DNA of 64,000 nucleotides from Gautieria morchelliformis (lineage: Eukaryota > Basidiomycota > Agaricomycetes > Gomphales > Gomphaceae). The stretch is from contig WHVA01000453.1 of the NCBI GenBank assembly GCA_015179125.1, positions 1 to 64,000 of the forward strand. The letters are read 5' to 3'. Each line of letters starts with the position of its first letter. Positions within the stretch are counted from its first letter, which is position 1. This document shows positions 32,294 through 40,701 of the stretch, piece by piece. The position numbers were made by a program, and so were the translations under genes. The notes below the pieces were generated by a model that saw nothing but the letters and a program-made list of their open reading frames with translations, did no database searches and was not told the DNA's origin.

Positions 32294-34089
32294 CAATGTC
32301 ATCAACCTCAAAAACTATGACGTTATCTTAGGGACACCTTTCCTCTTTCAGCACAAGGTAATGCTGGGATTCAACCCAGCAAGGGTGTCGGTGGTGTCCG
32401 CAATGTCGGAAAGATTAACAGGTCCTGATGTCGCTGAAATAAGCTCCATGGCAGCGGATGTAGTAGAAGGAGGTTTAGAGAAGCTATGTACCGAATTGAG
32501 GGCCTACGCGAATGACATATGCAAGCCAGCTGGCCAAACGCCGCTCCCTCCTCTACGAGAAATTAATCACATGATACCCATAATAGACGAAAATCTCACC
32601 TACTCGTGGCAACCTTCCAAATGCCCTGGAGCGGTAAAACATCTTTGGAGAGAGAAATGGGGACTCTTACCTAAGCACGAGGAGATGGTGTTTCAGACTT
32701 GGTCGAAACGCTGTACCAATGCTAATAGTATTAAAAAAACCTGGTGAGAATGGAGAAACCAGAATTAGAACTGTACTGGATAAAAGAGAGCAAAATAAGA
32801 ACACGAGGAAGCTGGCAAGCCCCCTCCCAAATATGGAAACAATACTCACAAATGTGCTCCAACACCCATACAGAACCTTGATCGATGGAAGAGATGCCTA
32901 TGAACAAATCCGTGTCATAGACGAGGACATGCACCACACGACCTTCAACACACCGGGCGGAACAATAGAAAGCTTGGTAGTGCAGCAGGGCGATTGCAAC
33001 GGCCCAGCTACATACTAAGCATTGATGAACCACATCTTTGGGCCATATATTGGTATCTTCATGGATGTCTACTTAGATGACATAATAGTGTACTCTACCA
33101 CAATAAAAGAACGCATAGAGCACTGTAAGCTGATTATAGACATTCTAACAAAAGAGAAACTATACCTATCAACGCCCGACAAACTCCAGTTCTTTGCCAA
33201 AGAACTGAAGGTGCTGGGCCACATCATAGATGTATGAGGACTAGTCATCGATCCGGAAAAGGTGGACAAAATACTGAATTGGAAAACTCCACCAGGAAGG
33301 GATCAGCTCGCAGCTTTCATAGGGACTGTGAGTTATATCGCACCTAACTGCAAGGGGATTAGGACCCTGATGGGTGTCCTAGCGGAGAGGATGGGGTCCA
33401 CGTCAATATGGCGATGGGGCCCTACGGAACAACGAGCGTTCGACGACGTAAAGAAAATTGTACAAGACCATAGAGACTCACACAGAATCGCCCTGGACTA
33501 CTCCGCCAATGCTCCACAAATACACCTGGTATGCGACGCTAGTCTAGGAGGTGTGGGAGGCATGGGATCATAGGGAAACGACCCGAAAACCGTGGCTCCA
33601 ATAGCATTCTGGTCTGCAAATTCGATCCTGCGCAACAGAACTATCCAGTGCACGAAAGAGAATTATTAGCCATAGTAGAATCTTTGAAACAGTTCAGGCA
33701 CTTACTTCAAGGGGTACGCTTCCGCATCTTTACAGACCATAAGCCCCTGGAATATATTTTATCTCAGAAAAATCTGTCAGCACGACAACACAGATGGATC
33801 AATGTACTAAGCGATTTCGACTTTGAGATAATATATATGCCTGGTGAAGTGAACATAGTGGCAGATGCGCTATCACGAATGTATAACACAGAACCGGCAG
33901 GAATCATAAGAGCGGCATCGGAATACATAGTTGAAGAAGATGTACCAACGACGATAACTGAAATTAAGAGAAGACCCTGTTCTCTGAAGACCGGACACGA
34001 GGCCAACGCGTCCTTGCTGATGCACCTAAACACAACCGGTATCAATAGTTGGCCCATAATAAAAACACGAGCCGGTCATGCTATACAGC
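32294..34089 (+). pseudogene. Gypsy C reverse transcriptase and RNase H
   Basis: Plus strand: linker and RT lead-in (LPPLREINHMIPIID, about 32546), then a frame change near 32740 into RT proper. This carries LIDGRDAYEQIRV (motif A, with Gly-Arg where Leu-Lys/Arg is usual), the palm YLDDIIVYS (about 33072-33098) and GHIIDV. RNase H follows, with HERELLAIVESLKQFRHLL, FTDHKPLEYI (about 33730) and ARQHRWINVLSDFDFEI. In-frame stops at about 33016 (TAA), 33235 (TGA) and 33571 (TAG), plus shifts near 33590 and 33645, make it dead. The stops look like C-to-T changes in CAA, CGA and CAG. It ends where the LTR of gypsy E starts; the integrase is missing. Confidence 0.88.
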
Positions 34090-34738
34090 TGTTACGACCG
34101 TTCATTTCCGATTTCCGACTCTCAGTTCCGCAACACTTTCCGCCCCTCCGTTATTTCCAACATTCCGCCCATTGTTCTATTCCCTTGTTCTTTCGGATCT
34201 ATTACTCAGACCCACCAGACCCGTTTCATTGTTCATCAAAACCACATATCCGGTCACCCTTGTAATTCGTTGTCAGATATGTTTTTCTGACCCCTTGTTC
34301 TTTGCCATTGTTCTACCTTACCCTGAGCCCCCCTTGTAGTCCCATTGTTCCCAATAGTTAGTTCCCACGCATTGTCTACTCAACTTCCGCTTCCCCCGGA
34401 ATTTGCTTAGTACCATATCATTACCTGTTGTCTCAGCTCTTTGTATAAAACCCCCTCATGTATGTCTGTTATTCTGCAATCAGATAATCACCTTTGATAC
34501 TGGATTTCCTTCGCTCCATCTCCTGTTCTTAGCGCAGCGAGTCTAGCAAGTTCTCAGTCTCTCTCCGCCTTCCGCCTCAGTTCTGACTCAAGTTCCGACC
34601 AAACCTTTGGTTCAGTACTTTCCAACTTCCAACTCAGTTCCGAAATACTTAGGACGATAGTTCATTGGGGGTGCAACCTATAAGTTGAAGCCGCTGTCCT
34701 TTCCAGTTCTGACTTAGCGGAAATCTCGATACGTAACA
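34090..34738 (+). mobile_element. Gypsy E 5' LTR
   Basis: 649 bp, TGTTACGACC...CGATACGTAACA, immediately followed by a leader and the gag start. It has a TATAAAA box near 34443 and pyrimidine-rich flanks. A partial reverse copy lies at 52813-53501. It was inserted in gypsy C RNase H/integrase. Confidence 0.82.
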
Positions 34739-34771
34739 GTATTATCTGATTCCCACCCGATAACTATCACT

Positions 34772-35560
34772 ATGCCTTCTCGTACCACAGCTACTTCAGC
34801 TTGAGCAGGAGCTGTCGAAGCTCTCTCTTATTTTGGCAGTCTCAGATCCGCAGCACCAAGGCACGCGGAACCCTCCGGCAGCTCTCGTGCCAACGATGAG
34901 CTCTCCGATGCTATTCCGCAACGTTTCGAAGAAGTTCCCGACACTAATCCCGACGACAATCCCGACTATGATGGGAATTCAATGAGTAGCAGCGGCGAAC
35001 AAACAGCAGCGTCATTCCGACGCCTAGCTCCACCATGACCACCTCCACCAGGATGACCTCCAGGGGGCCCTCATGGCGGCCCACCCGGCGGTCCCCCAGG
35101 CGGTCCTCCACCTCCAATTCCACCTCAGATTCCCTCCAACCCAGTTCCGCCCGTGCCAGTTCCGGATCTTGCACAAGCCATCGCCATGCTAGCCGGACAA
35201 CTTCAGCGCCCGGCCTAAGCACCACCATGCCCCAAGACAAAGGTCCGCAAACCAGATCAGTTCGACGGTTCCGACCCCAAGAAGCTCCAGCCATTTCTGG
35301 TCCAGCTTCAACTCAATTTCTGTGATCGTCCCGACGCCTTCCCCGACGACGAACGAAAGGTCAATTATGCCCTTTCCTATCTCCGAGGCATGGCTCTCGA
35401 CTACTTCAAACCCGCCCTCATGGATCCGTTCGCTCTTGTCAACTGGGCCGACGATTACCACAACTTCGTTTCCGAACTCTGCAGCAACTTCGGACCATTT
35501 GACATGGAAGCCGATGCGGAAAATGAACTCGATAAGCTTCGTATGAAAGTGTCACGGGAA
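34772..35560 (+). pseudogene. Gypsy E gag, 5' part
   Basis: Plus strand from Met 34772 (MPSRTTATSA). Stops appear early (TGA at about 34802) and in the glycine/proline-rich region (about 35037 and 35050). The frame then reads CPKTKVRKPDQFDGSDPKKLQ and VNYALSYLRGMALDYF, the N-terminal half of a gypsy capsid domain common in mushroom gypsy elements. It breaks off at about 35555 and is followed by a minisatellite, so all pol functions are gone. Confidence 0.82.
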
Positions 35561-35571
35561 CACCAATCACA

Positions 35572-35690
35572 CACTGTGCATGATCGCACTGTGTATGATC
35601 GCACTGGGTAAGATCGCACTGTGCGTGGTCACACTGCACTGTGCATGGTCGCACCGTGCATTATCACACACTGCATCATCGCAGCGTGTT
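35572..35690. repeat. Minisatellite of about 15-17 bp units
   Basis: Imperfect tandem copies of a unit like CACTGTGCATGATCG occur six to eight times. It begins right where gypsy E gag stops. 35691-35838, to the next LTR, shows nothing recognisable. Confidence 0.8.
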
Positions 35691-35838
35691 GTTGGTGCCC
35701 CCTGAGCTTCTCCCAGCCTTTAGCATCCTTCTGTCTTGTGTTCCATTTATTTCCCTTCCTGTTCCGGCCCCTTCCGACATCATTCCTTCCTTATCTGTCC
35801 AGCCCTGTTATCGCTGGCATGATTGCTTATGTAACTCG

Positions 35839-36326
35839 TGTTAGCAACTAGGGGCTATGGCAGGGAAGGTTCGGTAGAGTTCTTAGAAAGCTAGAATCAA
35901 ATGTACTCTCTCAGTGAATTTATTGTCACTATTATATTGATACAATACCTAGAATCAAATGTACTACATGATTCTCAGTCAACATGTTATGAAAATACAA
36001 AGAATACTACTCGCCTCTCTCAGTGAATTTATTGTCACTGAGAGAGGAGTACAATCCTGTCTCAGAACGCATATACCTGCACCCGGCCCTTTAGCGCCTA
36101 AGGGCTCGCGCGTCGAAGTCATTTCAAACTCCGCTGGGTGCAGCCGCTTGTGAAAATAGGAATAACAAAATGAAATGAAGAGGTAGGGAGTGACTAGAAA
36201 ATTTTGAAAATAAACAGAGAAGTGAATGCATGGTACAAGAACAATCTGAGAAGAGATTGAAACACCATACAGTAAATCGAATATATTATGCTTGATTTTG
36301 GTGCAGGAGCATATATGCACCCAACA
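35839..36326 (-). mobile_element. Copia A-prime 3' LTR
   Basis: 488 bp; on the minus strand TGTTGGGTGC...TTGCTAACA. A purine tract identical to that of copia A precedes it on the minus strand (36327-36337). It belongs to the same subfamily as the solo LTRs at 25588 and 30112 and is attached to the coding remains on its right. Confidence 0.92.
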
Positions 36327-36339
36327 CGCCCCCTCAAGC

Positions 36340-37917
36340 TTAATATATTCCGATTCTCTCATTGAGGATTCTCACTCTAGGACTAGGAAGTCCTTTAGTG
36401 AGAAGATCGGCTAGCATGTGTTCCGTTGGTAGGTACACAAGCTTAATTTCTTCATCTTCGACTATATCTCGGATGAAATATAATCTAATGTCGAAATGCT
36501 TGGTCCTCGTGTGTTGTTGAGTGCCATAAACAATGGAAATGGCTGATTGATTGTCTGAATAAAGTTTGATGGGACAATTCAGCGGTTGGAACACTTCAGA
36601 AATAAAGTGGCGCATCCATAAGGCTTCTTTGCTCGCATGAGTCAGGGCAACGAATTCGGCTTCAGTTGATGATAGGGCTACTATGGATTGTTTTTGACAA
36701 CTCCATGATACTGTCCCTCCATCAATCTGAAAAATATAAGCCGAGTATGAGTGCCTGTGCTCTTGTGAAGCCCAATCCGCATCTGAATACCCAATGAGGC
36801 CGTCTCGATTCTTCCCAAGTGTCAATTTGTAGTCCATCGTGCCTTTTAGATATTTAAAGACACGTTTGACTGCATGCCAATGCGTTGGACCTGGGTTTTC
36901 GAGGAATTGAGAAAGTAATGACACTGCAAATGCAATGTCCGGTCAAGTGGCTACTGCTGCCCACATCAATGATCCTATCGCTTGTCTGTATGGAATTCTT
37001 GACATCTTCTGTTTGTCTTCATCTGTGGAAGGGCATTGGTCCCTGGATAATTTGACGGCTGGGTCGAGAGGTGTGGAAAATGTTTTGGCATCATCCAGAT
37101 TGAATTTTTTGATGATTTTCTGGATGTATGCGGCTTGTGATATTGCAATCGATTTGTTATTCCAATCTCTTTCGATTTTGAGGTTCAAAAGCCAGTGAAT
37201 CTCGCCTAGATCTTTCATACTGAAGATCTGGGCAAGGTCATGCTTTACCCCATCGAGGATTGGTTGACTCTCAGCTGTGATAGTGAGGTCGTCTACTGCC
37301 GTTGCAATAATCGCATGCCCTCTCGGTCCACGTCTGCAAAATACAGCTCCATCCGAAGCTGATTTAGTGAATCCTAGTTTGAGAAATTCACCACTCAGAC
37401 GTTTGTACCATTCCCTTCCAGACTGTTTGAGGCCGTAAAGGGCTTTCTTCAGCAGGAGGACATCATCTTTGTCTCTGGTCTCATATCCATACGGCTGTCT
37501 CATGTAAATAGGTTCTGGCAGTGTAGCATTCAAATACGCACTGTCCACATCCATTTGGTGAATAGGCCAGTTGTTCCTGGCAGCAATGGCACATATAATC
37601 CGTAAGGAAGTCATCCGAGCAACAGGTGCATAGGTTTCATTATAGTCGACTCCAAAACTTTGTGTAAAGCCTTGGGCGACCATCCTCGATCTAGGTGTAA
37701 TGGGTTCACCTTCTGGATTGCGTTTCCAGAGGAATACCCATCTATTTCCGACAATATTTGCTCCAGGAGGTGGTTTAACCACTTCCCATACACCTTTGTC
37801 GAGTAGCACCTTGTACTCTTTATCCATCGATGCTTTCCACATAGGATCATTTATGGCTTCATCTGCATTGCTAGGCTCAGTCTGATTCAAATCCGGCAGC
37901 ACATTATTGATGCCGTC
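36340..37917 (-). pseudogene. Copia A-prime RT and RNase H, one nonsense change
   Basis: Minus strand, closely similar to the C-terminal third of the copia A polyprotein. 37917-36943 carries WVFLWKRNPEGEPI, RT motif A (QMDVDSAYLNATL), the catalytic VDDLTI at about 37285 and the YRQAIGSLMWAAVAT block. A TGA (plus-strand TCA, 36943-36945) interrupts it exactly where copia A has CGA in RPDIAFAV. The frame then stays open to its normal end at 36340 through RNase H (YSDADWA, STEAEFVAL, YSDNQSAI). Everything upstream, from Gag to integrase, has been removed by the junction with the gypsy H LTR at 37918. Confidence 0.92.
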
Positions 37918-38474
37918 TGTTACGATACGATCCGTCGTAAGGTTGACCGAGGTCGGGGACGAAACCCGAGTCAAGGTCCGAGGTTACAGGGCGAGGTTTG
38001 GATGGGGAAGTCGGAGAGGGACTTGGCTTCAGCTTATGTGCTGCGCCGAACCTACGCACGAGTCCCAACTTCGGAGGTAAACGAATAAGAGGCGAGGTTC
38101 TAGCTTAAGAGGCGAGGCGTAGAAACTAGCTAGGGATCGAAGGGACACGATAGTTGATTTTCAGACTGAGGAGTAGGAATGCATACAAGGGGGTTATATA
38201 CGGACGAGGTGCAAGTCAGGGGCGAACAGATTAGTGGAGGTCAGGGCGAGGTCAGGAGACCGAGGTCAGGGCGAGGTAATATACGAATGATGCGTGATGG
38301 AGCGGAATCAGTAACTAAGGGGGATACGGGCATGGGATCAAGGTCGGATATGAGTTCAAGCTCGGGCTCGGGCGCGGATAAGTATCATATGTACTCGGGC
38401 ACGGATATCACAAGGCTTGGGGCTCGGAAGAAGGTTCTACCGGTAAGTAGCCGGCCAAAGGCCGGGTCCTTACA
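37918..38474 (-). mobile_element. Gypsy H 3' LTR
   Basis: 557 bp; minus-strand TGTAAGGACCCGG...ATCGTAACA. It is preceded on the minus strand by a purine tract (AAGGGGGGAATAC, 38475-38487), the standard second-strand primer of LTR elements. That identifies it as the 3' LTR of a minus-strand gypsy whose internal sequence lies to the right. It interrupts the copia A-prime coding region at 37917. Confidence 0.85.
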
Positions 38475-38487
38475 GTATTCCCCCCTT
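38475..38487 (-). promoter_or_regulatory. Gypsy H polypurine tract
   Basis: Minus-strand AAGGGGGGAATAC directly abuts the TGTAAGG start of the LTR, as expected for the plus-strand primer of reverse transcription. Confidence 0.75.
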
Positions 38488-38647
38488 ATGGCCGAGACCC
38501 TCGAGGCCGTAATGTGAACAAGGTTCGCCTATCCTTGAATCTAGATCTCGGTCCGATGTTAAGTAGCCGGAAAGGCGAAGCTTAAATCGTAGCCGAGGTT
38601 GGATAAAAGGGTGGGTAGGAAGGCAGCGAACCCCATTGCCAACTAAT

Positions 38648-39788
38648 ATGGTGCGCCCTCAAGCCCTCTTCAGCTCAGCCGTCGACGAGAACAGCGTGAA
38701 CAACGCGTTCGACCAGACTTTGTTGTCTGAGGAGAACGGAGCCTCGGGCGAGGTTACGCCCGAGGATCGACCCGAGGTTGGCACATTGCCAATTGATGAG
38801 ACGGGGGCCATCGACATGCGGCAGCCGTGGCAGGAAGGACCGAGTGGAAAGAAGGTGAGTACCGTAGTTGTCTAATCATGGGCGCTGCTGATTTGTCTAG
38901 TATAAACGCATGTTATTCTCCTACCACCCGACCGACTTGTCCCTATACGGGTACAAGCTCGCCGACGGGGGACCTCGCGAGTGGCAGCTCGCGACCAAGG
39001 CCGAGGCGAGGTGCGCGCGCTGCGAAGAGCGCGACTATACGTGCCTTCAGGCCGTTAGTCTCGACTTCGGCCTCGCCGACCAGGGTGCTTGCGTGTGGTG
39101 CAGGACCCGTTCCTTGGGTTGTAGTATCGCCCAAGGTCGCCGCAGCAAGGCAACCCCAGGCAAGGGTCAGGCGGGTACCGCGAGCAAGAAGCGAGCGAGG
39201 AGCGAGGAGGCCGAGGATGGACCGAGGCCGAGGAAAGAGGCCAAGGTTCAGGACGAAGTTGCAGAGGATGACGACTCGAGTGATTGGGTCGAGAGGAACC
39301 TCGAGATGAGGGTAGAGCGGATGGAAGCGAGGTTGAGCGAGGAGAAGGGTAAGGAGACTGGGGAAGTGAGGCAGCGTGAGGAGACAGAGGTCGGGGAAGC
39401 GAGGCAGACTGAGGGGGAGGAAACCGAGGTTGGAGGTCGGAGGGCGAAAAAGGACAAGAAGACGAAAAGATCGGAGCGAAGTGCGGAGATGAGGGAGTTG
39501 ATAGCGGCGGTGAGGGATGTGGGACAGAAGGTTGGCGAGGTTGGGGAGAGGGTGTGCGAGTTGCTAGGGGAGTTTAGGGCTGCGAATGACAGGATGAACA
39601 GGGCGGATGTGGAGTTCATGAGGATAAGGAGGAGGCGGAATTATTTGAAGCGGATGCAGGGGGCGAGGGACTTGGCAGATCATGGGGGACATGGGGGTCT
39701 GGTGGAGCGAAGTAGTAGTAGTAATGAGGAGGAGTCAGGTGAGGGTAGCGAGGGGAGCGAGGGAGAGGATATGAGGATGGTGGAGTGA
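38648..39788 (+). CDS. Antisense zinc-cluster-like protein gene within gypsy H (2 exons)
   Basis: Two exons on the plus strand, opposite to the host element: 38648-38854 and 38901-39788. The 46-bp intron (38855-38900) begins GTGAGT, has CTAAT as possible branch site and ends TTTGTCTAG; splicing is in phase 0 and gives about 364 residues. Met 38648 is the first ATG of the open frame. Residues about 95-130 hold CARCEERDYTC, a 15-residue linker and CVWCRTRSLGC, i.e. CX2CX6C-X15-CX2CX6C. This is the spacing of fungal Zn2Cys6 DNA-binding clusters except for a longer linker. Basic patches (KKRARSEE, RRAKKDKKTKR) could be nuclear signals. The middle has a charged coiled-coil-like helix and the C-terminus is Ser/Glu-rich. 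It lies between the chromodomain end of pol and the purine tract. I infer a nuclear, possibly regulatory, element-encoded accessory protein; the function is unproven. Confidence 0.6.
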
Positions 39789-39846
39789 ACTAGTAAATGG
39801 AATAATAGGCTTTTCTTGGTTTTTTATCGATTTTTTGTTGTTCGAT

Positions 39847-39873
39847 TGCGAGGGTTTTTTTTTTTTTTTTTTT
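39847..39873. repeat. Long T run
   Basis: A run of more than 20 T on the plus strand lies between the antisense gene and the chromodomain end of pol. It could be the 3' end region of the antisense transcript or slippage. Confidence 0.8.
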
Positions 39874-39915
39874 TTTTTAACTACTGGGGTCATGGGGGTT
39901 AACAAAGGAAAATGA

Positions 39916-40150
39916 TCATAGAGCAGTCAAAGGGCCGGGCTTGCCCGGGTAAGAGTCATGGAAATCCGTGACCAGCTCTGAGGCATGATCAAGCTCGGAA
40001 GCGAGGATCCACGAGGTTTCTTCGTCGGTACCTTCGTAACCAGTCCACCTAACAAGGTAGAGTAATTTGCAGCTCTTGCGTCTATTATCGATCTTCGAGT
40101 CGAGGATTTCGGAAACCTCGAACTCGGTCAGCGCCAGCTTCGGGGCGCCT
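39916..40150 (-). pseudogene. Gypsy H integrase tail with chromodomain
   Basis: Minus-strand open stretch of about 78 codons ending in TGA at 39918-39916. It reads FEVSEILDSKID, then KLLYLVRWTGYEGTDEETSW and LASELDHASELV: a chromodomain with its aromatic and acidic pattern, fused to the integrase C-terminus as in chromoviruses. Chromodomains bind methylated histone tails and guide integration. Upstream pol is missing beyond about 40150, where similarity ends. Its stop, the antisense gene, the purine tract and the LTR follow in order. Confidence 0.85.
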
Positions 40151-40701
40151 TAGACTTGGCCTCTACAGAATTAGACTCTTTACACTGTAGGAAACAAGTA
40201 TACACTTGCTCTTATATATTATATACAAAATTTTTGGCAAAAGATAACCTGTTTCCGGGAGCACCCCGTCCTGTATCTCTAAATGTCGTTGTTTTCCCAA
40301 TTACGTGTATCTGGGTCGCCGCTCAATGGTTTAAGCTATGGGTATTGTGTCAATGGTGGTTCGATTCTGGTGCTGCATTAATAAAATTTCTATTGATTAT
40401 AACATGGAGCAGTTAAGCTCACGAGGCACTCATACTATTTGAAATGCACGAACGAGGCTTTAGCGACTGGTGTGGGGGCGAGGGAGGGTCGGGTCGGTGA
40501 ATGGTCGGTCCTCTTCATGCGCCTGGCAGACGCGATACAAGTGAAAGTACCTTTTCCATTTTTGTCTCATTTTTTATGGTTTATGGTTTATGTTTATTAT
40601 GTTAATTCCCACCCAATGCCATGCCCCGACCACCCCAGCTCCTATGAAAGAACTAAGAGACAATATCTCGAAGTCCCAAAGGTGCTCGGTGAGTGTCTAT
40701 C
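40151..40701. other. Non-coding stretch with a CACTGTAGGAAA motif
   Basis: No coding family recognised. At 40183 the string CACTGTAGGAAA repeats the terminal motif of the element starting at 40702. It may be the end of another copy, but I found no partner end. Confidence 0.4.

Noticed and set aside
38939-39134. Minus-strand frames opposite the zinc-cluster gene
   Set aside because: Codon content and lack of motifs mark them as shadows; the plus strand has the intron, the start and the cysteine pattern.
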